Origin: Granulicella aggregans
GTDB taxonomy: Bacteria > Acidobacteriota > Terriglobia > Terriglobales > Acidobacteriaceae
Assembly: GCF_014203275.1 (NCBI RefSeq)
Contig: NZ_JACHIP010000002.1
Location: 682,001-746,000, forward strand
Length of the DNA stretch: 64,000 bases
Direction of reading: 5' to 3'
In this document: piece by piece, positions 31,406 through 40,492 of the stretch
How positions within the stretch are numbered: position 1 is the first letter of the stretch
Layout: every line of letters begins with the position of its first letter
Translations under genes and position numbers: made by a program
The notes under the pieces: model-generated
Told to the model about the DNA's origin: nothing
Seen by the model: the letters and a program-made list of their open reading frames with translations, nothing else
Database searches by the model: none

Positions 31406-33205
31406 ATGGACATCGCAGCGCTTCACGCAGCCTACGCAGCCGGTGATCAGAACCCCAGATGCGTCGTCGAGGGTATCTACGACCGCATCGAGAAGGAAGG
31501 TCTGCGGCCGGTCTGGATCTCCATCGTGCCGCGCGAGCAAGCTATTGCGCGCGCGCATGCGCTTGAATCGCAGGACCGCAGCAAGCTGCCTCTTTACGGC
31601 ATTCCTTTTGCCGTGAAGGACAACATCGATGTAACGGAGATGCCGACCACTGCGGCCTGCCCGGCTTACGCATACACGCCGACGGAGTCCGCGACCGTGG
31701 TAACGAAGCTTGAAGCGGCTGGAGCGATCCTGATCGGCAAGACGAACATGGACCAGTTCGCGACTGGCCTCGTGGGTACGCGGACGCCCTACGGCATCTG
31801 CTCCAGCGTCTTCAATGCGAAGTACATCTCTGGCGGGTCTAGCGCTGGCTCGGCAGTCGCGGTCGCAGGCGGCCTAGTCACGTTCTCACTTGGTACGGAC
31901 ACAGCAGGCTCAGGTCGCGTGCCTGCGATGTTCAACAACCTCATTGGCTTGAAGCCCACGCGCGGAGCCATCAGCACACATGGCGTTGTTCCCGCCTGCC
32001 GCACGCTCGACTGTGTCTCGATCTTCGCCGAGACCTCTTATGATGCAAGCCTTGTGCTGGCCAATGCTGCTGGCTTCGACGCGGCTGATCTTTACTCGCG
32101 CCAGCCCGCAGTCGGAGCTGGAGCTTCGCCATGGGCGGGTGCTCCCACGTTCCGCTTCGGCGTTCCGTCAGAGGCACTGCTGAATTTCTTCGGCGACGAT
32201 CATAATCCCGCACTATTCAAGAGTGCGGCCGAACAGCTCACCACGCTTGGCGGAGTTGCCGTTGAGTTCGATCTGCAGCCATTCCTCGATGCCGCACAGC
32301 TTCTCTACAAAGGCCCGTGGGTGGCAGAGCGTTATGCCGCGATCGCGAAGTTCATCGGCGATCACAAGGCCGAGATGGACCCGACAGTGGCGACCATCAT
32401 CTCTGGTGCCGCCAACTACTCCGCAGTGGATTCCTTCGATGCGGCCTACAAGCTAGAAGCACTGCGCCGTACGACATCAACCGCATGGCACAACTTCGAT
32501 GTGATGCTGCTACCGACCGCGCCGCGTGCCTTCACTATCGAAGAGATCGCGGAGAATCCGATCGAGCGCAACAGCATCCTGGGAACCTACACAAACTTCG
32601 TGAACCTGCTCGACCTTGCCGCAGTCGCTCTGCCAGCAGGTATGCGCCCCGATGGCTTGCCCTTCGGCGTCACGCTCATCGGCCAGGCATTCACGGAAGC
32701 CGCACTGCTCTCGCTGGCAGACAAGCTGCATCGCAAACTTTCAACAGCACTGGGCGGATCAAGGCGCGAGCTTGCCACGACGCCATCACTCAAAGCAGCA
32801 AACCCGCCGCACGGCTGCCTATTGATGGCCGTCGTGGGGGCCCACCTCTCCGGGCAGCCGCTCAACTGGCAGCTTACGCAACGCGGCGGCCAACTCGTCA
32901 AGACATCGAAGACAAGTCCGCACTACCGCTTCTACGCGTTGGCGAACACGACCCCGCCGAAGCCCGGCCTGGTCCGTGAGCCTGCATTCAACGGCCCTGG
33001 TATCGAAGTGGAAGTATGGGCGCTCCCCGCGAATACGGTTGGCACGTTCGTGGAAGGCGTGCCACAGCCGCTCTCCATCGGCACTTTGGAGCTTGAAGAC
33101 GGTAGCCTGGTGAAGGGATTCCTGGTCGAGCCAGTCGGCACCGAAGGCGGCCTTGAGATCACGCACCTCGGCGGCTGGCGCAGCTATCTTGCATCGCTCA
33201 AGTAG
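31406..33205 (+). CDS. atzF: Allophanate hydrolase
   Basis: A 599-residue amidase-signature enzyme that hydrolyses allophanate to two ammonia and two CO2, ending the carboxylase pathway. The Ser-cisSer-Lys triad is visible: Lys in FAVKDNID, Ser in GGSSAGSAVA, and Ser in TDTAGSGRVP. The C-terminal domain (about 470-599) has the AtzF-type PHGCLLMAVVGAHLSGQPLN and YRFYAL segments. Length fits stand-alone allophanate hydrolases. It overlaps nothing but sits 13 bases after the carboxylase. Its stop lies 6 bases from the stop of the convergent peroxidase-like gene. Confidence 0.93.
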   Translation: MDIAALHAAYAAGDQNPRCVVEGIYDRIEKEGLRPVWISIVPREQAIARAHALESQDRSKLPLYGIPFAVKDNIDVTEMPTTAACPAYAYTPTESATVVTKLEAAGAILIGKTNMDQFATGLVGTRTPYGICSSVFNAKYISGGSSAGSAVAVAGGLVTFSLGTDTAGSGRVPAMFNNLIGLKPTRGAISTHGVVPACRTLDCVSIFAETSYDASLVLANAAGFDAADLYSRQPAVGAGASPWAGAPTFRFGVPSEALLNFFGDDHNPALFKSAAEQLTTLGGVAVEFDLQPFLDAAQLLYKGPWVAERYAAIAKFIGDHKAEMDPTVATIISGAANYSAVDSFDAAYKLEALRRTTSTAWHNFDVMLLPTAPRAFTIEEIAENPIERNSILGTYTNFVNLLDLAAVALPAGMRPDGLPFGVTLIGQAFTEAALLSLADKLHRKLSTALGGSRRELATTPSLKAANPPHGCLLMAVVGAHLSGQPLNWQLTQRGGQLVKTSKTSPHYRFYALANTTPPKPGLVREPAFNGPGIEVEVWALPANTVGTFVEGVPQPLSIGTLELEDGSLVKGFLVEPVGTEGGLEITHLGGWRSYLASLK

Positions 33206-33211
33206 CCTTGA

Positions 33212-33895
33212 CTATTCGTCATCATCATCGCCACCGGGGCCGGGCGGTCCATCTTTGCCACCCTTCTTCGGCTTGTACCGGCCATCGAGTATCTGGTCGA
33301 TGGTCGAGATCATCTCGGGCGAGTCCGGCGTCACGTCCGGACCTAGCCGGGCAATGACCTTGCCTTCTTTGTTCACGATGAACTTGGTGTAGTTCCAGTG
33401 CACTGGACCACCGGCGGGAGCGTCCTTGCTCTTCGTCAGGTAGAGATAGAACGGGATCACATCGTCACCCGCGAGCTTCGAGACAGCCATCACGGGAAAC
33501 GTCACCTTCGCATCGGTGTAGGCCTTTTGAATCTCAGCGTCTTTCCCGGGCTCGGCCGCACCGAAGTCGTTCGAGGGCACACCGATCACAACGACGCCCT
33601 TGTCCCTGTAGGTCTCGTAGTCCTTCTCGAGCGCCGCAAGCTGCGCGTTGTAGCTCGATTTCCGTGCAAGGTTCACGACCAGAATGTACTTCCCTTTGAA
33701 GGTCGTCAGCGGAACATCCTTGCCATCCGCACCGGGCAGCACATAGTCGTAGGCGGTCTTCTCTGGCTTGGACTTCTTCGCAGCGTCCTTCGCGTCTGCG
33801 CTGGCTGCGGGCTTCTGCTTCGCTTTAGCCTGGAACGCAGACGCAGATGAAGTAAAGAGAACTCCCGTCAGCACCACCGCGCCGACGCCGCGCAT
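33212..33895 (-). CDS. Glutathione peroxidase-like secreted protein with Ser in place of catalytic Cys
   Basis: The ATG at 33895 opens a signal peptide (MRGVGAVVLTGVLFTSSASA); a GTG at 33994 would add 33 residues. The domain is glutathione-peroxidase-like: YILVVNLARKSSYNAQ aligns with the usual VNVASKCGLT, YRDKGVVVIGVPSNDFGAAEPG with the GFPCNQF block, and WNYTKFIV plus GKVIARLGP with the C-terminal signature. The catalytic Cys or Sec position is Ser80, and the second cysteine is also absent, so peroxidase activity is not expected. A charged tail (GPPGPGGDDDDE) ends the protein. It is probably a non-catalytic thioredoxin-fold protein in the periplasm. The LysR gene is divergent from it. Confidence 0.8.
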   Translation of the reverse strand: MRGVGAVVLTGVLFTSSASAFQAKAKQKPAASADAKDAAKKSKPEKTAYDYVLPGADGKDVPLTTFKGKYILVVNLARKSSYNAQLAALEKDYETYRDKGVVVIGVPSNDFGAAEPGKDAEIQKAYTDAKVTFPVMAVSKLAGDDVIPFYLYLTKSKDAPAGGPVHWNYTKFIVNKEGKVIARLGPDVTPDSPEMISTIDQILDGRYKPKKGGKDGPPGPGGDDDDE

Positions 33896-34009
33896 CCACC
33901 AGCCGGCAGGAGGCACTGGCTGGCGATCGGAAGACGAGGCAGGATCTGCCAAACGATAACGCAAGGGGGCAAAAGCAGCGGAGGGATATCGCACGGGTAT
34001 GCCTGAGGG

Positions 34010-34119
34010 TATAGCGCGGTGGGAGAAATCGCCAAACTGCTATATGCTTTTGCTATTCAGGCTATAAAGAAACGAAGGTGTTGCGACTAATCGTATAGCT
34101 CGCATCGTCTTTCGCTATA
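34010..34119. promoter_or_regulatory. Array of TATAGC/GCTATA half-sites, candidate LysR operator region
   Basis: Five exact copies of TATAGC or its complement GCTATA occur at 34010, 34039, 34061, 34094 and 34114, plus GCTATT at 34052. They lie in the 316-base region between the LysR gene and the divergent peroxidase-like gene. Such clustered, inverted half-sites fit LysR-type regulator binding, but binding is inferred. Confidence 0.45.
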
Positions 34120-34211
34120 ACCAGACAACGTCCCGAGCGATTCCCGTTGGCAAACTGCGAACACCTGCACGCCGCGATGCGTGCTACCTCAGTCACGGAA
34201 CTTAGCCACAG

Positions 34212-35111
34212 ATGGACTTTGACCACCTCAAGACGTTCCTCGAAGTAACGCGACAGAAGAGCTTTTCTCGCGCCGCGGAGAAGCTGCATGTCACCCAGCC
34301 ATCGATCTCAGCGCAGATTCGCTCGCTCGAAACTTCGCTGGGCCATCGGCTGCTGGAACGCGGCGGCGGCAAGGTCACGCTTACCGCCGCCGGCCGAGTC
34401 TTCGAGCCCTTCGCCGAAAGCTGCCTGACCCGCTTGAACCATATGTCCCTGACGCTTGCCGATCTCGAGCGCATGCCGCGCGGATCGTTGACCGTCAGCG
34501 CGAATGAGTCGACCGCGCTCTATGTCCTTCCCGTTTTCTTCAGCAAGTTTGGCAAGCAGTATCCGCGCGTCTCGCTCAACATCATCCGCGCAGAACGCAG
34601 CCGGACGCTGGAACTCGTACTAGACCGCGAAGTGGAGTTCGGAGTCGTCTCGCTTCCGCTCAAAGACAAGCGACTGCACATCGAGATCATCCACAGCGAC
34701 GACTTCGTTCTCGTCGTCCCCGCAGGCCACCCGTTTGCCAAACTAGAATCTGTGACGCTTCGCCAGGTATCGCAGCAGCGCCTGCTCCTGCTCAACCAGG
34801 GTCGCAAGCGGGAACAGATCGACGAACTCTTCGAACAGGAGAAGCTCTGTCCACGCATCGCCATGGAACTCGACTCGAACGAGTTACTTAAGCGGCTTGT
34901 GCTGAAAGAGATGGGGATCGGCTTCCTGCCGCGTATCAACGTGCTCGACGAAGTCCGCGGCGAGACTCTCGCTATCGTGCCGATCGACGGCGTCTCCATC
35001 TCACGCGAGCTTGCGCTGATCAGCCGCAAAGACCGCGCGCTGACCCGTGCCGGCAACGCCTTCTTCACCTTCGCCACGGGAACCGTGCGTTCGATCCCCG
35101 AAGACCTGTAG
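34212..35111 (+). CDS. LysR family transcriptional regulator
   Basis: A 299-residue LysR-type regulator of normal length. The N-terminal winged HTH (1-60: FDHLKTFLEVTRQKSFSRAAEKLHVTQPSISAQIRSLE) binds DNA. The effector domain (about 90-290) shows the two-lobed periplasmic-binding-like pattern (LTVSANESTALYVLPVFFSKF, LDREVEFGVVSLP, LVLKEMGIGFLPR). The ligand is unknown. It is divergent from the peroxidase-like gene across a region with repeated half-sites, the usual arrangement for LysR autoregulation and control of the neighbour. The guanidine pathway operon ends about 1 kb upstream; control of it is possible but not suggested by position. Confidence 0.93.
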   Translation: MDFDHLKTFLEVTRQKSFSRAAEKLHVTQPSISAQIRSLETSLGHRLLERGGGKVTLTAAGRVFEPFAESCLTRLNHMSLTLADLERMPRGSLTVSANESTALYVLPVFFSKFGKQYPRVSLNIIRAERSRTLELVLDREVEFGVVSLPLKDKRLHIEIIHSDDFVLVVPAGHPFAKLESVTLRQVSQQRLLLLNQGRKREQIDELFEQEKLCPRIAMELDSNELLKRLVLKEMGIGFLPRINVLDEVRGETLAIVPIDGVSISRELALISRKDRALTRAGNAFFTFATGTVRSIPEDL

Positions 35112-35528
35112 GCGATCTGTAGGCAATCGTTGGGAAGCTGCCGAGCGACGCGATGAGGCGCTCTAATGCGACCATCATCACGATCTTCTATAGCCGCGAT
35201 AACGGGATGGCCGATCACGTTGATCTCCCGCGCGAGCGAGCCGCATAATCGATTTCATCGACCCAGTAACATAGCACCCTTGCCAATCGGCCCGGATTCC
35301 TTTATCCCGGACCGCATTGAAGCAGACGAGTACGATCTCGGCCCAACGCCTGTTCGGACCGCCGAGGTCCTCCGCATTCTTCAGAGACTTCTGAAGCGGA
35401 GTCTCTGTCTGGAAAGAAACTGCGACAGCACGCCGCAGGCCCTTCAAAGGCGCCTGGAGGCCTAAGCTCAGCAGCGTCGCCCCCAAGAATCATTACGATC
35501 CCGCACGCCTATTTTCAGGAGGTTTCTT
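35112..35528. other. Intergenic region upstream of the TonB-dependent receptor
   Basis: About 417 bases between the LysR gene and the receptor. I see no recognisable gene. A 31-codon frame at 35153-35248 and a 99-codon frame at 35166-35465 have no ribosome site or family resemblance. Near the end, AGGAGG (35518-35523) is the ribosome site of the receptor gene. The receptor promoter probably lies here. Confidence 0.5.
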
Positions 35529-38500
35529 TTGAAACGTATCGTTCTGGCCATGCTGGCTATCCTGCTCTCTTCCGTCGCGCTGTTCGCGCAGACGAACACC
35601 ACGACAATCAGCGGCAGCGTGACGGACACCTCCGGAGCCATCATGCCTGGCGTCGAAGTGACTATCACAAACAAGGCAAACGCCGCGGCACAGACGGCTA
35701 CTACCTCCGGCAACGGCAACTTTGCCTTCGAGCAGGTACAGCCAGGCAGCTATGTGGTCAGGGTCTCGTATTCCGGCTTCAACGACGTGCAACAGACGGT
35801 CGACGCCCTCGTTGCCACGCCGCTCAAGCTGTCCTTCAAGCTTGCTGTCGGCACCATGCAAAGCGTGACGGTTGAGACGAGCTTGGCGGAGGTGAACACC
35901 TCCGATGCCACGCTGGGTAAGGCCTTCAACAGCGAACAGGTACAGAACCTGCCTTACCTCGCGAATAACGTGACCTATCTTCTCTCGCTGCAGCCCGGCG
36001 TGTTGGCGCTCGACAGCGGCGCCGCGACTGGTGGACTGAACACCGACACCCGGACCGGCATTGTCAATGGTGCCCGCCAGGACCAGAGCAACATCACGCT
36101 CGACGGCGTCGACAATAACGACCAAGTGTTCGGCTACGCCTTCAATGGAGCTCTGCGCTCCACCCGCGACTCCGTGGAAGAGTTCCGCGTCACCACTACC
36201 AACTCCAATGCTGATGCCGGCCGCTCGTCAGGAGCCCAGGTTTCACTTGTAACTCGCAGCGGCACAAACGCCTGGCACGGCAGCGCGTATGAGTACTATC
36301 GCGATCCCGCCGCCGCTGGCAACAATTGGTTCATTAAGCAGGCAGAGTTGAGCCAGGGCTCACCCAACATTCCTGCCAAGGTCCTTCAGCACACCTTTGG
36401 CGCATCCCTTGGTCTGCCACTCTCGAAAGACAAGCTCTTCTTCTTCGGAGCGTACGAAGGATTCAAACAGTCAAGCGACGTCTCCGTAGGCCAGACGGTG
36501 CCCTCGGCGTTCACGACGAATGGCGCCGCGGCCGGACTCGTCACAGGCAATGTCACCTACCAAGCGACGGATAAGAGCTATAAAACGCTTACCCCCACTG
36601 ACATCGCGCAGATGGACGGCACCGCCAGTGACCCGGCGTGCGCCAAGGTGACCTGTTACTCACCCGTCACGAACGACGCGGCCATCGCTTACTTCAAGCA
36701 GTTCCCTCTCGCTAACGCGCCCGGCAACTCAGATTCACTGAACGTGGGCAACTATAACTTTGCATCGCCCGCGCCCATCAGCCAGATCACCAACATCGTT
36801 CGCCTCGACTACAACATCACGCCGAAGATGAGCGTCTTCGCCCGTGGCAACCTGCAAAGCGACAACCAGCTAACTCCCGAGCAGTTTCTGGGAGGTGCGG
36901 CATCCTCCAGCGTCTACGGGAACAGCAAAGGCATAGCCGTCGGCCACATTTGGTCGATCAACGACAAGATGACCAACAATGCCCGCTACGGCCTGAGCCG
37001 TGTCGGAAGCGCATCCCGCGGCACCGGCAGCCAACCTTTTATCAACTTCGGTGCCTTCAGTACGCTTACGGCAGCTACCACGTCGTATCTTTACAGAGTC
37101 ACGACAAACAACTTCGCCGACGACTTCACCTACGTCAAGGGCCGCCACACCATCCAGGCAGGCACTAACCTCTACTTCATCTCCAATGGTCAATACTTCG
37201 ACCAGCCGCTGCTCTCAACGGGATACGTGAGCCCGAACCTGCTCTCGACTGCCGCGATCGCAAACCAGGGTGGCAGCCTTGATCCAGCCGCGTTCAACTG
37301 TGCGAACTGCGCACCCGTCGACAACACCTTTCAAAGCTTCTATAACAGCGACATCATCTCCAATGTCGGCGCGATTGAAACGGCAAGCTCCGGAACTGAG
37401 TTCCAGGTGAAGGGCAATACGCTCGTGCCACTCAACACCGGTAACGTCCCCACCCACACGTTCAAGAACATCGAGCAGGAGTACTACATCCAAGACCAAT
37501 GGAAGGCGACCTCACAGCTCACCCTTACCGCCGGCTTGCGTTACGTCTATCTAGGCGTTCCATATGAAAAGGACGGTCAGCAGATCGCTCCTGACATTTC
37601 GCTGAATACCTTCTTCGCCAACCGGGTATCGGCAGCGGCACAGGGCCAGGCATACGACACGGATGTATCCTTCCGCGCTTCCGGCTCACCCAATGGCCAG
37701 CCGAATTTCTGGAGCGCGCAGAAAGCGAACTTCGCTCCCCGCGTCGCGTTCGCCTATGCCACGCGCGACAATAAAACTTCTGTTCGCGGCGGCTTCGCGC
37801 TAAGCTTCGACCACTTCGGTACCGGCGTGATCGATTCCTACCAGTCCAACTCGAGCTCCTTGTTCTCTCTGTCAAAGACGAACCTGGCTACCTTTACGAA
37901 CATTGACTCCAATCCTCGCTTCACCGGCTACCACGACGTTCCCGCGCCAGCCGGAGCAACGGACGTGCTACAGCTGCCTTTCACTCCCGAGGAGAATTCT
38001 TTCACCTTCGATCACAGCATCAACGACAAGCAGAAGACTCCGTACGCGGAGACCTTCAACCTCACCCTGCAACACGAGTTCCCGAAGAGCATCTCGGTTA
38101 CGGCCTCATACGTTGGACGCCTCGGGCGGCATCTACTACAGAATCTTGACGTCGCCATGCCCACCAATTTCTATGATTCGGGCAGCGGCCAGACCTACTT
38201 CCAGGCCGCGACCGTATTCGACAAGATGGTCGACGCGGGGGTCGATCCCTCCACCGTTCCCGATAGCGGCTACTTCCACAATGTCTTCCCAAACCTGCAG
38301 TTCAACGGGTACAAGGGAGCACAGGCTTACTACTCTCTCTTCGCCGTCAATCGGGGCAACGAGACGAACGCGCTCTATATCGCGGACACAGACTCTACAA
38401 CCTCAGCGTCAGGCCAGTCCTTCCGCTACTTCTACCCCCAGACATCTTCGATTTACGTACAGTCCACTACCGGTGTCAGCAACTATCACGCGATGCAGCT

Positions 38501-39281
38501 TTCGGTCCGCCAGGCTTTGCGCTCGGGCCTGGAGTATGACGTAAACTACACCTTCTCAAAGTCCATCGACGAAGGCTCGGACCCGGAGCGGAACGGCTCG
38601 GGCGGAAGCTCGATCCTCAACTCCTTTATGCCCCACCAGTGGTATGCGAACTCAGACTTCGATGTTCGCCACAACATCACTGCCAACTACACAGCACCGT
38701 TTCCGCTCGGTCTCGGGAAGATGTTCCTGAATCGGGGCGGCTTGATGGATCGCATCGTGGGTGGATTCCAGCTCAATGGTGTCGTCCACTACAGCACCGG
38801 TCTTCCCTTCAGCGCAGTTGGATACAACGGCTGGGCGACGAACTTCGCGAACAACAGCAACATGGTCCAGGTTGGTCCTATCTCCACAGGCGGCCACCGC
38901 TACGATGCGGCGTCACAAACTGAGACAGCCCTGAAGGGGATGACAGGCGAACAGGCCAAGGCCAATCTGAGATTCGCTTATGTCGGAGAAGCAGGCCAGC
39001 GTAACAACTTCCGCTCCGATGGTTATCTTGCGATCGACGACGGCCTCGCGAAGAGCTTCCACACCTGGCGCGAGCAGCAGTTCCGCATCTCGGTCGAAGT
39101 CTTCAACGTCATCAACACTAACCGCTTTGCGACGCCGAACATGGATGGAACCACATCAGCCTTCGGGACCTATGAGAACTCGGCGGGCCAGTCGGCCAAC
39201 ACCACCACGAACCAGCCGGGCACCAGTTCTCTTCTGCTGCAGCCCCGGCAGATGCAGTTCTCCGGCAAGTACACCTTCTAA
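35529..39281 (+). CDS. TonB-dependent receptor, Oar-like, with carboxypeptidase regulatory-like domain
   Basis: A 1250-residue outer-membrane transporter. The TTG start is set by an AGGAGG ribosome site a few bases upstream and gives a clean signal peptide (MKRIVLAMLAILLSSVALFAQ). Residues about 24-115 form a carboxypeptidase-regulatory-like domain (ISGSVTDTSGAIMPGVEVTI...GNFAFEQVQPGSYVV). A plug region (VQNLPYLANNVTYLLSLQPGV...NGARQDQSNITLDGVDNND) and a long beta-barrel follow, ending with terminal Phe (QFSGKYTF) as expected for barrel assembly. It probably imports oligosaccharides or peptides in a TonB-dependent manner; the ligand is not predictable. Two secreted MBL-fold genes follow after a terminator. 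Confidence 0.95.
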   Translation: MKRIVLAMLAILLSSVALFAQTNTTTISGSVTDTSGAIMPGVEVTITNKANAAAQTATTSGNGNFAFEQVQPGSYVVRVSYSGFNDVQQTVDALVATPLKLSFKLAVGTMQSVTVETSLAEVNTSDATLGKAFNSEQVQNLPYLANNVTYLLSLQPGVLALDSGAATGGLNTDTRTGIVNGARQDQSNITLDGVDNNDQVFGYAFNGALRSTRDSVEEFRVTTTNSNADAGRSSGAQVSLVTRSGTNAWHGSAYEYYRDPAAAGNNWFIKQAELSQGSPNIPAKVLQHTFGASLGLPLSKDKLFFFGAYEGFKQSSDVSVGQTVPSAFTTNGAAAGLVTGNVTYQATDKSYKTLTPTDIAQMDGTASDPACAKVTCYSPVTNDAAIAYFKQFPLANAPGNSDSLNVGNYNFASPAPISQITNIVRLDYNITPKMSVFARGNLQSDNQLTPEQFLGGAASSSVYGNSKGIAVGHIWSINDKMTNNARYGLSRVGSASRGTGSQPFINFGAFSTLTAATTSYLYRVTTNNFADDFTYVKGRHTIQAGTNLYFISNGQYFDQPLLSTGYVSPNLLSTAAIANQGGSLDPAAFNCANCAPVDNTFQSFYNSDIISNVGAIETASSGTEFQVKGNTLVPLNTGNVPTHTFKNIEQEYYIQDQWKATSQLTLTAGLRYVYLGVPYEKDGQQIAPDISLNTFFANRVSAAAQGQAYDTDVSFRASGSPNGQPNFWSAQKANFAPRVAFAYATRDNKTSVRGGFALSFDHFGTGVIDSYQSNSSSLFSLSKTNLATFTNIDSNPRFTGYHDVPAPAGATDVLQLPFTPEENSFTFDHSINDKQKTPYAETFNLTLQHEFPKSISVTASYVGRLGRHLLQNLDVAMPTNFYDSGSGQTYFQAATVFDKMVDAGVDPSTVPDSGYFHNVFPNLQFNGYKGAQAYYSLFAVNRGNETNALYIADTDSTTSASGQSFRYFYPQTSSIYVQSTTGVSNYHAMQLSVRQALRSGLEYDVNYTFSKSIDEGSDPERNGSGGSSILNSFMPHQWYANSDFDVRHNITANYTAPFPLGLGKMFLNRGGLMDRIVGGFQLNGVVHYSTGLPFSAVGYNGWATNFANNSNMVQVGPISTGGHRYDAASQTETALKGMTGEQAKANLRFAYVGEAGQRNNFRSDGYLAIDDGLAKSFHTWREQQFRISVEVFNVINTNRFATPNMDGTTSAFGTYENSAGQSANTTTNQPGTSSLLLQPRQMQFSGKYTF

Positions 39282-39293
39282 ACCTCAACCTGT

Positions 39294-39338
39294 AAAAGGC
39301 CCGGACTGCAAAGCTCACACCTGCGGTCCGGGCCTTTT
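39294..39338 (+). terminator. Rho-independent terminator after the TonB-dependent receptor
   Basis: Arms AAAAGGCCCGGAC and GTCCGGGCCTTTT form a perfect 13-pair stem around a 19-base loop. It ends in T-rich TTTTCTTTCT, a classic intrinsic terminator 12 bases after the receptor stop. Confidence 0.9.
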
Positions 39339-39375
39339 CTTTCTCTAAGCTCAGCGTTCATCACGAGAGGAAAGC

Positions 39376-40389
39376 ATGCCGAACAGCCTTTGCCGTAACG
39401 CCATTTTCGCTGCCGCTCTCTGCCTTACTTCGAGCTTCGCTCGCGCGCAGTTTCCACAACCCGACGGTGGCGGTCTTGAACGCGGTGTTCTGCCCGCGCG
39501 CTGGCTCTCGCAGGGGAACAAGTGCATGGAGATGCCCGACTGGCAGATCCATGAGTACAACAAGGACTTCTACATCCTGCGGCAGTCCCCGTATACAGAC
39601 TTTGAGAAGCCGTTGATCTTCCTCTTCTTCGGCAAGGACAAAGCGCTGTTGGCCGATACCGGCTCCGCCAACGGCAATCTCGCGCCGTCGCTGAAGATCG
39701 TCATGGATCGCTGGCTCGCGCGCAATCACCGTACCAGTATCCCGCTGATCGTCACCCACACGCACTCGCACGAAGACCACACCTGGGGCGATAAGGCGGT
39801 GCAGGCGATGAACGATCCCGCGTTCCCCGTTACCTTCGTCGCCTCCGATATCGAAGCGCAGAAGAAGTTCTATGGCATCAAGAACTGGCCGACGGATGTG
39901 GTTCAGTACGACCTAGGCGGCCGCATTCTCGACATCGTTCCCATCCCCGGCCACACCCACGAGGATCTGGCCTTCTACGATCGCAATACCGGCGTTCTGC
40001 TCACCGGCGACACGCTGTACCCCGGACGCATCTTTGTAGAGCACTTCGCCGAATTCCAGGAGAGCGTTGTCCGGCTGGTCAAGTTCACCGAAGGCAAGCC
40101 GATCGCACACACTCTTGGCGATCACATCGAGCAAACAACAACGCCGTTCCTCGATTATCCAGAGGGCACGCTCTTCCAGCCGGACGAGCACGAATTGGCG
40201 ATGCCCGTGGGTTCGCTCGTCGAGCTTAGGGACGCCCTTCTCTCGATGAATGGCAAACCGCGTCGTCTGGCCATGCGCGACTTCTCCATCTACCCCATGG
40301 AATTCGGGCTTATCACTCGCGAAGAACGGAAACACGTTGAGGCTTACATGAAAGTGCAGAAGGATCACATGTGGGATCCGCAGAAATAA
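39376..40389 (+). CDS. Secreted metallo-beta-lactamase-fold hydrolase (copy 1)
   Basis: A 337-residue protein with a signal peptide (cleaved after ARAQ). The metallo-beta-lactamase core has HTHSHEDHTWGD (metal ligands around His130, His132, Asp134, His135), the later GHTHEDLAFYD histidine, and a GDTLYPG aspartate, typical of two-zinc enzymes. The N-terminal section (CMEMPDWQIHEYNKDFYILRQSP) is shared with the next gene. The substrate is unknown; homologues in this group are annotated only as MBL-fold hydrolases. An in-frame ATG with GAGAGGAAAGC upstream supports the start. The two copies may have arisen by duplication. Confidence 0.88.
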   Translation: MPNSLCRNAIFAAALCLTSSFARAQFPQPDGGGLERGVLPARWLSQGNKCMEMPDWQIHEYNKDFYILRQSPYTDFEKPLIFLFFGKDKALLADTGSANGNLAPSLKIVMDRWLARNHRTSIPLIVTHTHSHEDHTWGDKAVQAMNDPAFPVTFVASDIEAQKKFYGIKNWPTDVVQYDLGGRILDIVPIPGHTHEDLAFYDRNTGVLLTGDTLYPGRIFVEHFAEFQESVVRLVKFTEGKPIAHTLGDHIEQTTTPFLDYPEGTLFQPDEHELAMPVGSLVELRDALLSMNGKPRRLAMRDFSIYPMEFGLITREERKHVEAYMKVQKDHMWDPQK

Positions 40390-40492
40390 GCCACGCACGA
40401 CCGCGCTCATGTTGCGATCCTTCGCCGTTGTGATCGACGACGAAAGATTTACCGTTTTTTAGGTTCACCGACTTAATCCTCAGGAGACCATC

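Noticed and set aside
35166..35465. A 99-residue open frame in the gap before the TonB-dependent receptor
   Set aside because: No ribosome site, no family pattern and a rare-residue-rich product.
40430..40462. Hairpin CGTTGT-GATCG-ACGACG followed by a T-run between the MBL genes
   Set aside because: The stem is only six pairs with a G-T pair and the T-run is displaced by about 15 bases, so it is not a convincing terminator.
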